Shown here: positions 11,886 through 20,432 of the stretch, piece by piece
Layout of the letters: each line of letters begins with the position of its first letter
Position numbering within the stretch: the first letter of the stretch is position 1
Assembly (NCBI RefSeq): GCF_015905305.1
Contig: NZ_JADZLQ010000002.1
Coordinates: 186,001 to 250,000 of the forward strand
DNA: 64,000 nucleotides
DNA from: Pinirhizobacter soli
GTDB taxonomy: Bacteria; Pseudomonadota; Gammaproteobacteria; Xanthomonadales; Rhodanobacteraceae
Direction: 5' to 3'
Position numbers and translations under genes: made by a program
Notes under the pieces: generated by a model
The model's database searches: none
What the model saw: only the letters and a program-made list of their open reading frames with translations
What the model was told of the DNA's origin: nothing

Positions 11886-12335
11886 ATGAACTTCAAGACC
11901 ATGCTGGGCATTCCGCTCGCCGCCTTTGTGGCCGTGGCCGCCATGAATCCCGCCGACGCCGCCGTCCTCAAGCGTCCGGATGGTATCTACGTCCGTTGCG
12001 ACCAGTGCGGCACCGTGACTTCGATCGAACACAACGTCACCCAGGGCCGTGACCACGGCACCGCTGGCGCTATCATCGGCGCGGTCGCCGGTGGCGTGCT
12101 GGGCAACCAGATCGGCAAGGGCAACGGCCGCAAGATCGCCACCGTTGGTGGCGCCGTAGGCGGCGGCTTCGCCGGCAACGCCATCGGCAAGGGCGGCGGC
12201 AGCGAAAGCTGGACGCTTCGCCTGCGGATGGGTGATGGCTCGGTCAGCAATGTCACGATTGCCGATGCCTCGGCGGTGCGCGAGGGCGACATCGTGGCGG
12301 TGGATGAAAAGGGTAATGTGACTCGCGTGCAGTAA
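11886..12335 (+). CDS. Glycine-zipper 2TM protein, secreted
   Basis: Exported protein of 149 residues. A signal peptide (residues 1-25, ending NPADA-AV) is followed by a CxxC (VRCDQCGTV), a glycine zipper of two small-residue helices (GAIIGAVAGGVLGNQIGKG and IATVGGAVGGGFAGNAIGKG), and a C-terminal beta region. The glycine zipper resembles SlyB/Rick_17kDa-type envelope proteins. No lipobox cysteine, unlike the two paralogues at 31-32 kb, so it is probably periplasmic or outer-membrane inserted. The ATG at 11886 has an AGGAG site; a strong terminator follows 20 bp after the stop. Confidence 0.82.
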   Translation: MNFKTMLGIPLAAFVAVAAMNPADAAVLKRPDGIYVRCDQCGTVTSIEHNVTQGRDHGTAGAIIGAVAGGVLGNQIGKGNGRKIATVGGAVGGGFAGNAIGKGGGSESWTLRLRMGDGSVSNVTIADASAVREGDIVAVDEKGNVTRVQ

Positions 12336-12355
12336 ACAGCGAAGTTTCACCGATG

Positions 12356-12388
12356 AAAAGCCGCGGCGCCTGGCGCCGCGGCTTTTTT
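12356..12388. terminator. Rho-independent terminator, bidirectional
   Basis: Perfect 10-bp GC stem (GCCGCGGCGC at 12360-12369 with its complement at 12373-12382) around a 3-nt loop, preceded by AAAA and followed by TTTTTT. It ends transcription of the glycine-zipper gene and isolates it from the orphan gene at 12463. Confidence 0.92.
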
Positions 12389-12462
12389 CTTTGGGCGATT
12401 TTTGGATGTGAAGGTACGCGCTGGCGAGGAGACTGACCGCCGGAATCACTGCGGAGTCCCTC

Positions 12463-12885
12463 ATGTCGATCATTCACGTTAGCGGTACCACCAGCCTATC
12501 CGCCGCTATCCTGGCCAAGGCCGTCAACACCACCGTCTCGACAAAAACGCTGAAGAAAATTGAAGAAGTGGCTGCCCGCCTTTACGGTGTGAACAACAGC
12601 GGCAACCTTCGTCTGATTGACTCGCCGCTAGGTAAAGCTGCGTTCAAGAACGATGTCAACGACTGCATGAAAGCGATTGAAACGATGCCCGACACGCGGG
12701 CACGACGAGATCTTGGGACATTACTGCAACGCATTGAAACGCGGACAGCCAAGGCGTATGAAAGGCTGGACAAGAGTTTCAGTCGCGGCGACATACAGGA
12801 CATGAAGAAAGGCGTTACCAACTTGGAGAACAATTTTCGGCTGGCTTACCTGCTTGGATCCCAAGGCGGCACCAATCCCAAATAA
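12463..12885 (+). CDS. Orphan protein of unknown function
   Basis: 140 residues, not recognised. It is hydrophilic and mainly alpha-helical by composition, with Lys/Thr/Asn-rich stretches (TTVSTKTLKKIEEVAARLYG, LLQRIETRTAKAYERLDK). It has no signal peptide, membrane segment or cysteine motif beyond a single Cys. Base composition is visibly lower in GC than its neighbours and codon choice is less biased. It is isolated by the terminator on the left and convergent lpxK on the right, with GGAG some 10 bp before the ATG. This is compatible with a recently acquired gene. Helical repeats of this sort can occur in secreted effectors, but nothing specific supports that. Confidence 0.6.
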   Translation: MSIIHVSGTTSLSAAILAKAVNTTVSTKTLKKIEEVAARLYGVNNSGNLRLIDSPLGKAAFKNDVNDCMKAIETMPDTRARRDLGTLLQRIETRTAKAYERLDKSFSRGDIQDMKKGVTNLENNFRLAYLLGSQGGTNPK

Positions 12886-12909
12886 GCACAGAGATGCCGG
12901 ACGACGCAT

Positions 12910-13884
12910 CTAGCCACGCTTCGTGTCTGCACCCAGCAGGCTCATCAAACGATCGTAAAAGGTAGCCGGGCACTTCGCCCTTACCGGCACCACGAACACA
13001 TTCGGTCCGGCAAAGGCCTGGCACTTCATGCCATCCTTTGCCGTCATCAACACCGGATGTTCGTCGCCGAACACAATGTCGCCGGGAATGAAATCGTGGT
13101 GGTCGGGAAAGGGGTGTTCGATGACATCGATGCCCCGTTCATGCAGACCGTGAAAAAACCGCCCCGGGTTGCCGATGCCCGCCACGGCGTGCACCGTGCG
13201 GCCGCGGAAGTATTCCAGCAACATGCGCCGCGACGGATCGGCCAGCGATTCGGCTTCGCTCCCATATAGCGACATGGAAATCTCATCGCCCCGAGCGGTG
13301 CCGCCATTGCAGACGACGAAATCCACTGTCGCCAGGCGCGAGACGGGCTCACGCAGGGGACCTGCCGGCAGGAGCCGTCCATTGCCGAAGCGGCGCGCGC
13401 CATCGATCACGCAGATTTCCACGTTGCGGGCCAACCGCAGGTGCTGCAAGCCATCGTCAGCCACTACTACGTCGCAGCCGTGCTCAACCAACAGACGTGC
13501 CGCCGCGGGGCGATCACGACCCACGGCGACCGTGGCGCCGGCTTGCCGCATCAACGCCGGTTCGTCACCGTACTGGCGGGCCGTGGCTCCTTCGGGCAGC
13601 ACCGCGGGCTCGACCTGGCTGCCGCCATAACCGCGGCTCACCACACCCGGGTTCATGCCACGCGCCCGAAGCTCGTCCACGATGGCGAGCGTCAAGGGCG
13701 TCTTGCCGGTACCGCCGACGGTGATGTTGCCGACCACGATCACCGGTACGCCGACAGTCACCGGCGATGTCCTGCTCGCCCGCGCCGCAGACACGCTTCG
13801 ATACAAGGCTTCCAGCGGCAAGGTCCACCAGGGCGGTGGGAGGTCCGAGTACCAGCGCTGCTGCAGGCGCGTGGCCAGCGACAT
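12910..13884 (-). CDS. lpxK: Tetraacyldisaccharide 4'-kinase
   Basis: Inner-membrane enzyme that phosphorylates the 4' position of the lipid A disaccharide. 324 residues. It has an N-terminal membrane anchor region (PPWWTLPLEALYRSV), the P-loop VVGNITVGGTGKTPL, GVVSRGYGG, and the DDGLQHLRLARNVEI block that carries the catalytic Asp. The ATG at 13884 lies 4 bp after the msbA stop; the frame is open further upstream but inside msbA. It is the last gene of exbB-exbD-msbA-lpxK, so lipid A kinase and lipid A flippase are co-expressed. Confidence 0.95.
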   Translation of the reverse strand: MSLATRLQQRWYSDLPPPWWTLPLEALYRSVSAARASRTSPVTVGVPVIVVGNITVGGTGKTPLTLAIVDELRARGMNPGVVSRGYGGSQVEPAVLPEGATARQYGDEPALMRQAGATVAVGRDRPAAARLLVEHGCDVVVADDGLQHLRLARNVEICVIDGARRFGNGRLLPAGPLREPVSRLATVDFVVCNGGTARGDEISMSLYGSEAESLADPSRRMLLEYFRGRTVHAVAGIGNPGRFFHGLHERGIDVIEHPFPDHHDFIPGDIVFGDEHPVLMTAKDGMKCQAFAGPNVFVVPVRAKCPATFYDRLMSLLGADTKRG

Positions 13885-13888
13885 GGCG

Positions 13889-15682
13889 CTAGGCGGGCCG
13901 GCCGGCGGCCAACGGCGCCGTGTCACTGAACTGCATGCGATGCAAGGCTGCGTAGGTACCGCCGTGCGCCAGAAGCTCGTGGTGCGTACCCAGCTCCACC
14001 ACCCGGCCCTGGTCCATCACGGCGATCTGGTCGGCGTGTTCGACGGTGGACAAGCGATGGGCGATCACAAGCGTCGTGCGGTCGCGCATCAGGCGTTGCA
14101 GGGCATCCTGGATCAGGCGCTCGGATTCGGTATCCAGCGCGCTGGTGGCTTCGTCCAGCACCAGGATAGGGGCGTTCTTCAGGATCGCCCGGGCAATGGC
14201 GATGCGCTGGCGCTGTCCGCCGGAGAGCATGTTGCCGGCCTGGCCGATCGGGGCATGGATGCCGCCGGGGAGCTTCTGGATAAATTCCATCGCGTTGGCG
14301 GCTTCCGCAGCCGCGACGATGGCTTCCTCGCTGGCGCCAGCCAGTTCGCCGTAGGCAATGTTGTTGGCCACGGTGTCGTCGAACAGCACCACCGACTGCC
14401 CCACCCAGGCGATCTGGCGCCGCAGCGAGGGCAGCGTATAGGCCTCGTAGTCGTGGCCGTCGAGCAAAATCTGTCCACCCGATGGCTCGTAGAACCGGGG
14501 CAGCAGGCTCACCAGGCTGCTCTTGCCGCTGCCGGAGCGGCCGACCAGCGCTGTGACGGTACCCGGCCGGCAGGCAAGGTCCACGCCACGCAAGGCGGGG
14601 AACTGGTTCCGCGGATACACCAGCTGCACGTCCTTGAAGACGATGTCACCGCGGGTGCGGTCGAGTGTTTGCGTGCCCGCGTCGCGCTCGGGCGGCATGT
14701 CGATGATCTCGAAAAGATCTTCCGCGGCCGAGATGCCACGCTGCATGGCCGACTGCACGCCGGCAAGTCTTTTCAGCGAAGGCAGGATCGCACCCATGGC
14801 CGTAAGTACTGCCATGAATGCGCCGGGCGATATGTTCGACAGCACCGCCGGGCGCGTCGCCAGGAACACCATCAATGCCAGCGCTGCGGCACCCACCGTC
14901 TGGATGGTGGCACTGGACAGGGCGCCCGTGGATGAAATCTTCAGGTTCAGCAGGCGCGCGCGTTCGGCCACGTCGAAGAAGCGGCGCGTCTCGCGTTCTT
15001 GGCCACCGTAGATGCGGACTTCGCGGTGGGCGCCGACGGATTCCTCCACCGCGCTGGTCACCGAACCCATGTTGCCCTGGATGCGCTTGCTGATACGCCG
15101 GTAGCGCCGGCTCACCACGGTGACGATCAGCCCGACGCAGGGCACCAGCACCAGCAGCGACAAGGTGAGGTAGGCACTGGTGGTGAGCATCACCAGCAGC
15201 ATGTACACCACCATCAGGCTATCGGTGATGACCGTCTTGAGCGAATCGGTGGCGGCGTTGGCCACCTGCTCGCTGGTAAAGGTGATGCGGGAAATCTGAT
15301 GGCCGGAGGCCTCGCGGCCGAAGAAGGCCGCGGGCAGTCGCATGTAGGCATCGAACACTTGCTGGCGCACCGTCTGCACGACGTTGCGGCCGATGTAGGC
15401 AATGCCGTAATCCGTGGCATAGGAAGCAAAGCCACGCACGATAAACAGGCCAATGATCCAGATCGGCGTCCAGAAGATCCAGAAGGTGTCCTTGTCCACG
15501 AACACACGGTCGACGATCTGCTTGAGGAGCTTGGTGAACACGGCAAGGCAGGCCGGATCGACGATCATGCCGATGATGGCGATCAGCGCCACGCCCTTGT
15601 AGCGCGAGGAATAACCCAGCAGCCGTTTGTAGGTGACCCAAGTTTCCTTGCCGAAGGGCGAGGTTTTCTTCGCGGTGTTCAC
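13889..15682 (-). CDS. msbA: Lipid A export ABC transporter MsbA
   Basis: Homodimeric flippase that moves core-lipid A across the inner membrane. It has 597 residues: six membrane helices in the first ~330, then a nucleotide-binding domain with Walker A GRSGSGKSSLVSLL, signature LSGGQRQRIAIARAI, Walker B ILVLDEATSALD and switch His in VIAHRLSTVEHAD. It starts at GTG overlapping the exbD stop (GTGA) and is followed by lpxK 4 bp on. All catalytic motifs are intact. Confidence 0.96.
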   Translation of the reverse strand: MNTAKKTSPFGKETWVTYKRLLGYSSRYKGVALIAIIGMIVDPACLAVFTKLLKQIVDRVFVDKDTFWIFWTPIWIIGLFIVRGFASYATDYGIAYIGRNVVQTVRQQVFDAYMRLPAAFFGREASGHQISRITFTSEQVANAATDSLKTVITDSLMVVYMLLVMLTTSAYLTLSLLVLVPCVGLIVTVVSRRYRRISKRIQGNMGSVTSAVEESVGAHREVRIYGGQERETRRFFDVAERARLLNLKISSTGALSSATIQTVGAAALALMVFLATRPAVLSNISPGAFMAVLTAMGAILPSLKRLAGVQSAMQRGISAAEDLFEIIDMPPERDAGTQTLDRTRGDIVFKDVQLVYPRNQFPALRGVDLACRPGTVTALVGRSGSGKSSLVSLLPRFYEPSGGQILLDGHDYEAYTLPSLRRQIAWVGQSVVLFDDTVANNIAYGELAGASEEAIVAAAEAANAMEFIQKLPGGIHAPIGQAGNMLSGGQRQRIAIARAILKNAPILVLDEATSALDTESERLIQDALQRLMRDRTTLVIAHRLSTVEHADQIAVMDQGRVVELGTHHELLAHGGTYAALHRMQFSDTAPLAAGRPA

Positions 15683-16110
15683 TTGCCCTGCGCATCCTGC
15701 GTGGGTGTGGTGGCAATGGAAAGCTTCGAGAACCCCAACTGGCCCAGCGCATCCATGGCTGTCACGACATTCTGGTTGGCGGTAAGCGCGTCGGCGCGGA
15801 TCACCACGGGGCGATCGTGGTCGCCGTTGGCCACGCGTGCGATGGTTTCCTTCAGCGCCTCGATGCCCTGCCCCTGCACTGCGTCGCTGCCGACGTAATA
15901 GTGCCCTTCGCGGTCCACCACGATGGTGAGCGCTTGGGATGCAGGATCGCGTGCCTCGGCACTGGCCTTGGGCAGGTTCACCTGCAGGCGCGAATGCTGC
16001 ACGAAGGTGGTGGTGAGCACGAAGAACATCAGCAGGGTAAGCAGCACGTCGATCAGCGAGATCACGTTGATCTCGACATCGTCGTCGCGCCGGCCGTTGG
16101 TCAGTCGCAT
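15679..16110 (-). CDS. exbD: ExbD/TolR biopolymer transport protein
   Basis: 143 residues with one N-terminal membrane helix (VISLIDVLLTLLMFFVLTTTF) carrying the proton-path Asp in SLIDVLLTLLMFF, then a periplasmic domain (SQALTIVVDREGHYYVG...). With ExbB it forms a proton-driven motor. The ATG at 16110 is chosen because it places the conserved DDDVEINVISLIDV start correctly; upstream frame lies in exbB. It overlaps msbA by 4 nt and is 4 bp behind exbB. No TonB gene is adjacent. Confidence 0.92.
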   Translation of the reverse strand: MRLTNGRRDDDVEINVISLIDVLLTLLMFFVLTTTFVQHSRLQVNLPKASAEARDPASQALTIVVDREGHYYVGSDAVQGQGIEALKETIARVANGDHDRPVVIRADALTANQNVVTAMDALGQLGFSKLSIATTPTQDAQGK

Positions 16111-16114
16111 CGGC

Positions 16115-16756
16115 TTATTCGGCCGGCGTGGCGACAGCGGCGCGACGGCGCGGCTTGGGCAGGGAGAGATCGTCCAGCAGCGCTGTGGCCTGCTTCTCCA
16201 TGTCAACGATGTAGCCGCCTACCCGCGAGCGGAAATAGCGGTGCAGCACATAGGCCGGGATCGCCACCACCAGGCCCGAGGCCGTGCAGATCAGCGCTTC
16301 GCCGATGCCACCTGCCATCTTGGCCGGATCGCCCACGCCGCCGCCCATGACATCCATGAACATGCGGATCAGGCCGATCACGGTGCCCAGCAAGCCCAGC
16401 AGCGGACCGATCAATGCGATGGTGCCCAGGGTGCTCAGGAACCGCTCAAGGCGATGCACCACGTGGCGGCCGGTGTCCTCGATGCGCTCCTTGATGAGTT
16501 CGCGCGGGCGGTCGCGCACGCTGAGCGCGCCGGCCAGCAACTCCCCAAGCGGGGACCCTTCGGCCAGGGCCTGGACATGTTCGTTGTCCAGCTGGCCCGA
16601 GCGGGCCCATTCGCGCACTTCCTCGCCCAGCCCAGGGGGCAGTACCGAGGCCCGGCGCAATGTCCAGAAGCGCTCGAGCACGATCGCCAGCGCCACGAGC
16701 GAGCAGATCAGGATGGGCGTCATCGCCCAGCCACCAGCCAACAGGATTTCCAGCAC
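16115..16756 (-). CDS. exbB: MotA/TolQ/ExbB proton channel protein
   Basis: 213 residues with three membrane helices: residues ~7-28 (AMTPILICSLVALAIVLERF), ~108-130 (STLGTIALIGPLLGLLGTV) and ~150-175 (GEALICTASGLVVAIPAYVL). The last two line the proton pore, with the conserved Thr in CTASGL. First gene of exbB-exbD-msbA-lpxK. The start ATG at 16756 is 101 bp from the end of the upstream GH92 gene, and a stable hairpin lies between them. Confidence 0.92.
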   Translation of the reverse strand: MLEILLAGGWAMTPILICSLVALAIVLERFWTLRRASVLPPGLGEEVREWARSGQLDNEHVQALAEGSPLGELLAGALSVRDRPRELIKERIEDTGRHVVHRLERFLSTLGTIALIGPLLGLLGTVIGLIRMFMDVMGGGVGDPAKMAGGIGEALICTASGLVVAIPAYVLHRYFRSRVGGYIVDMEKQATALLDDLSLPKPRRRAAVATPAE

Positions 16757-16806
16757 GGCAAACGCCCCGGGGGGTTATCAAAGTGTCCAGGGCGGGATGA
16801 TAGCAG

Positions 16807-16836
16807 GACGCCGCCGGGCGCAAGCCCGGCGGCGTC
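16807..16836. terminator. Perfect 13-bp GC hairpin with GCAA tetraloop
   Basis: Thirteen paired bases (16807-16819 with 16824-16836) around the GNRA loop GCAA, 20 bp downstream of the GH92 stop. No T-run follows on either strand, so it is not a canonical Rho-independent terminator. It may stop transcription weakly or protect the 3' end of the mannosidase mRNA before exbB. Confidence 0.5.
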
Positions 16837-16856
16837 ACAGCGCGCCCTGTGCCTTG

Positions 16857-19800
16857 CTACTTCGCGCTGGGCGCGAGCAGTTCCAGCTCCGCGATGCCGG
16901 TACGGCGGCCGCCATTGAAGGTAAACCGGTAGTACGTGTATTCCGCGGGCTTGGCCACGGCGAAGGCGCGCGTCAGGCGTGCCCAGGCGAAGCGCTCACC
17001 CGAACGGGTGTCCAGGGTGGTCCAGGCGGCGCCGTCCATCGAACCTTGCAGCGACCAGTTGAACGGGGCATCGAGCGCCCCGGGCGACGTGATCGTGTAG
17101 ACGGCAACCGCCGCGGGCCTGGCGAGCTTGTAGTTGATGTTGCTGGTGGTCTCGGGCAACTGGTACGCCGAGGCCGAATCGTCGTCGGCCAGCGCCGCAA
17201 GCAGTTCCGGCAGGGCGCCGTCGGCGCTCAAGCTCGCCTGCGAAGACACATCCACCAATGGCGCGGGCTTGTGACCTTCAGCCGAGATCGACGCCGGCAA
17301 CGCATCGTCGCCCGTGCCCCACTTCGAGGGCTTCGGACCCATGGTGAAGTCGAGCGTGGCGCCGGCGGCAAGCAAGGCGTGCGGCAGGGTGAGCTTCGTC
17401 CACGGCTGGCCGTTGACGTTCAGCGATTGCACATAGCGATTGGTGTCGCTCACACCGGGGGCGTTGATGGTGATCTGCTTGCCGCCTTCCAGGTTCAGCG
17501 TCATGTGCTCGAAGCGCGGCGCGCCGACCACGTATTCAGGCGTGCCCATGCGCAAGGGATAGAAGCCGGCGGCGCCAAACACCCACCACGCGGACATCTC
17601 GCCGTTGTCTTCGTCGCCGGGATAACCCTGGCCGATTTCGCTGCCCACGTACAGTCGGTTCATGGCGTCGCGCAACTTGTCCTGCGTCTTCCACGGCTGC
17701 CCGGCTTCGTCGTACATGTAGATGATGTGGTGCGAAGGCTGGTTGCTGTGGCCGTACTGGCCCATGCGCACATCGCGTGCCTCGAGCATCTCGTGGATCG
17801 CCTCGCCGTAGTCGCCCACGTCGAAGGTTCCCTCGGCCGAGAAAAACGCATCGAGCTTCTTGCCGAGCTTGTCGCGTCCACCATAGAGCGCCGCGAGCCC
17901 CGCGCCGTCCTGGGGTGCGTGGAAGGCCATGTTCCAGGCATTGGTCTCGGTGTAGTCGCCGCCCCAGCGGGTGGGGTCGAAGTGCTTCTTGTCGAAGCGC
18001 CAGCTGCCATCGCTGTTGCGGCCGACGAAGAAGCCCACATCCGGATCGAAAAGATGCACGTAATTCAGCGCGCGGCTGCGGTAGTACACCGCATCGTCGG
18101 CATAGCCCTTGTAGCGACGGTCCTCGGGCGGGTTGGTCGCGAGTTCCTGCGCCAGGTTGCCGATGGCGAAGTCGTTGATGTAACCGTCCATCGACCACGA
18201 CAGGCCTTCGTCCACCGATCTATCGGTGTAACCACTGAAGAGGCTACGGCCGATGCCCTTGCGCCCCGCACCGGGAACGGGGCTCACCACGGCGGAGTTC
18301 TTCAGCGCCGACATGTAGAACGCGGCCACGTCGAAATTACGCACGCCCTTCAGGTAAGCATCGGCAAAGGCCACGTCGGAACTGGTGCCGACCATCAGGT
18401 CCGCATAGCCGGGTGATGTCCAGCGGGCGATCCAGCCACCGTCGCGATACTGCTGCACGAAGCCATCGATCATCTCGCCTGCGGTGTGCGGGGTAAGCAA
18501 CGTGTAGGCCGGCCACGCGGTGCGATAGGTGTCCCAGAAGCCGTTGTTCACGTACACCTTGCCGGGCATGATCCGCGCACCCGTGCGCAGCGGAGTATTC
18601 CCGCCTACCTGCGGACTGAAAGGGCTGGCATAGCTGTAAACAGGATTGGCGCGCGTGCCGGTGTTCTCGTAGCCGGAATTGGGATACAGGAACAGGCGGT
18701 AGAGGTTCGAATACAGCACCACTTTTTCGTTGCGGTTGGGCGTGTCGATGGATGCCACCGACAACTGCTGGTCCCACTGCGTGCGGGCGCGTTCTCGGAC
18801 GGTCTCGAAGGTGTCGTCAGCGGAGATTTCCTGGTCGAGGTTTTTCTTCGCCTGTTCCACGGAAATCAGCGAGGTGGCGATGCGCATGTTCACCGCGCCG
18901 CCTTGTCCCACGTCGAATCCGAACCAGCCCGCGGCATCTTCGCGTTCGCTGCCGTCGAAGGTCCCGGCGACGATCACCGGCCGGTCGAAGCGGGCGTAGA
19001 AGAACATCCGCGTGGCGCCGGTGGAAAGACGGCTCTTGCTGTCCGACCAGCCGCTGATGGCGCGGTGTGATTTGTCCAGGTCAACCCCATTGTTGGCATC
19101 ACGATTGTCGAACACCAGCTGGGCCGCCTTGCCCGGGAAGGTGAAGCGCATGATCGCCGCATGATCGGTGGGCGTGATCTCGGCGGTGACGCCGGAATCG
19201 AAATGCACCTGGTAATAGTCCGGCTGCGCCACTTCGTTGGCGTGGTCGAACGACATCGCCCGCGTCGCACGGTCGAGGGCCGGCGTGTCGCTGGCGATGG
19301 CCGGCATCACCTGGAAAGTCTGGCGGTCGCCCATCCAGGGGCTCGGCTCATGCGACAGGGAAAACGCCTCGATGCGCGGTCGATTGTCATCGCCATTGCG
19401 CTCGGCGTACTGGTAGATCCAGTTGGAGCCTGCGTTGGTGGTGGGCGTCCAGAAGTTGAAGCCATGCGGCACGGCCACGGCGGGAAAATTGTTGCCCCGC
19501 GAGAACCGCCCGTTGGCATTGCTGCCGCGGCGCGTATCGACGAAATCAGTGGGGCGCGAGGACGGCAACTCCGGCGCCGGGGCCACGGCGACGTCATCAA
19601 GATAGCCCTCGACCTGCGATCCATCGCTGTCGTCATGCACCAGGAACACCTTGCGCAGGTGACGCCCGGCAGCAACGCGGCCGATATCCACCGATACCGC
19701 GTTCCACTGGTCGGGATAGAGGACGCGCGCCTCGCCCTGGGCTTTCGCTTGCGCGAGCGTGCCATGGCTGTCCACGGCGCCCAGGGTCGAAAGGCGGCTG

Positions 19801-20225
19801 CCGTCGTCGAATTCCAGGTCCACTCCAATGTAGGTGGCGCCGTTATGCAGGTCGTTGGGCTTGGAGCGCGGGAACACCACGTACGACAGCCGAGTGGTCG
19901 AGGACACCGGTGTATCCACCGCGGCCAGCAGCACTTCGCTTTTACCCTTCACATCGCTGGTGTAGTGCAGCGAATGCAAGCCGGTGAAGCCGGCATCGGC
20001 CTTGGCGGTAAGCGCGGCCTCCTTCGGCGGGCCGCCGGTGACTTCCGCATGCAGGGTGCCCGGCACCGCCGGTGAGGGCTGCACCTGCCCGGGCTCGAAG
20101 GAGGTTCGGAAGCCCTCCTCGACCTTGGGCAACGGCGCCTGGGCAATGGCCGATCCCATCAGGCCCATAAGGATCGATGCGGCCAGGATGGTGTTCGCGC
20201 GGCGGAGAGGGCTTCCGGGTGCCAT
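16857..20225 (-). CDS. Secreted GH92 alpha-mannosidase with accessory domains
   Basis: 1122-residue exported glycosidase. Signal peptide residues 1-29 (ends GSAIAQA). Residues ~35-220 form a beta-sandwich-like N-terminal module; the GH92 core starts at FVDTRRGSNANGRFSRGNN (~228) and runs to ~975. Family hallmarks are GDYTETNAWNMAF (acid region), GHSNQPSHHIIYMYD and GDEDNGEMSAW (870-880, catalytic base and Ca2+ region). Residues ~990-1120 look like an F5/8 type C carbohydrate-binding module (FNWSLQGSMDGAAW, YYRFTFNG). GH92 enzymes are Ca2+-dependent exo-alpha-mannosidases that invert configuration; most cut alpha-1,2 links of yeast mannan or N-glycans. It sits alone between comEC and exbB with its own promoter. 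Confidence 0.93.
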   Translation of the reverse strand: MAPGSPLRRANTILAASILMGLMGSAIAQAPLPKVEEGFRTSFEPGQVQPSPAVPGTLHAEVTGGPPKEAALTAKADAGFTGLHSLHYTSDVKGKSEVLLAAVDTPVSSTTRLSYVVFPRSKPNDLHNGATYIGVDLEFDDGSRLSTLGAVDSHGTLAQAKAQGEARVLYPDQWNAVSVDIGRVAAGRHLRKVFLVHDDSDGSQVEGYLDDVAVAPAPELPSSRPTDFVDTRRGSNANGRFSRGNNFPAVAVPHGFNFWTPTTNAGSNWIYQYAERNGDDNRPRIEAFSLSHEPSPWMGDRQTFQVMPAIASDTPALDRATRAMSFDHANEVAQPDYYQVHFDSGVTAEITPTDHAAIMRFTFPGKAAQLVFDNRDANNGVDLDKSHRAISGWSDSKSRLSTGATRMFFYARFDRPVIVAGTFDGSEREDAAGWFGFDVGQGGAVNMRIATSLISVEQAKKNLDQEISADDTFETVRERARTQWDQQLSVASIDTPNRNEKVVLYSNLYRLFLYPNSGYENTGTRANPVYSYASPFSPQVGGNTPLRTGARIMPGKVYVNNGFWDTYRTAWPAYTLLTPHTAGEMIDGFVQQYRDGGWIARWTSPGYADLMVGTSSDVAFADAYLKGVRNFDVAAFYMSALKNSAVVSPVPGAGRKGIGRSLFSGYTDRSVDEGLSWSMDGYINDFAIGNLAQELATNPPEDRRYKGYADDAVYYRSRALNYVHLFDPDVGFFVGRNSDGSWRFDKKHFDPTRWGGDYTETNAWNMAFHAPQDGAGLAALYGGRDKLGKKLDAFFSAEGTFDVGDYGEAIHEMLEARDVRMGQYGHSNQPSHHIIYMYDEAGQPWKTQDKLRDAMNRLYVGSEIGQGYPGDEDNGEMSAWWVFGAAGFYPLRMGTPEYVVGAPRFEHMTLNLEGGKQITINAPGVSDTNRYVQSLNVNGQPWTKLTLPHALLAAGATLDFTMGPKPSKWGTGDDALPASISAEGHKPAPLVDVSSQASLSADGALPELLAALADDDSASAYQLPETTSNINYKLARPAAVAVYTITSPGALDAPFNWSLQGSMDGAAWTTLDTRSGERFAWARLTRAFAVAKPAEYTYYRFTFNGGRRTGIAELELLAPSAK

Positions 20226-20264
20226 CGATCTTCAATCCCCTAGGTAGGTGGCGTCTCTACGCCT

Positions 20265-20294
20265 ATTTAAATCGCTCTAAATTTTCATTGTCAA
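20265..20294 (-). promoter_or_regulatory. Sigma-70-like promoter for the GH92 gene
   Basis: On the minus strand a consensus TTGACA (20294-20289) is followed after 17-18 bp by TTTAAA/TTAAAT (20271-20265) in an AT-rich patch. This lies 40 bp before the GH92 ATG. Between them a 5-bp inverted repeat (GGCGT/ACGCC, ~20250-20263) lies in the leader and could be an operator half or a small hairpin. Confidence 0.55.
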
Positions 20295-20432
20295 TTAGCG
20301 CTGCAACATGCTCGCCATGCAGCGCCCGACAGCTTGCATACGATAGCCTATCTCGTCGCACGCATCCGCCGCCGCTGCCGGTCATTTTATTGCCACGATC
20401 CAAATTTCGGTAATACGCGTGATGGGCCTGGC

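Noticed and set aside
12356-12390. Hairpin as an attenuator of the following orphan gene
   Set aside because: It is 20 bp after a stop codon with symmetrical A and T tracts, an ordinary terminator, and the orphan has its own upstream region.
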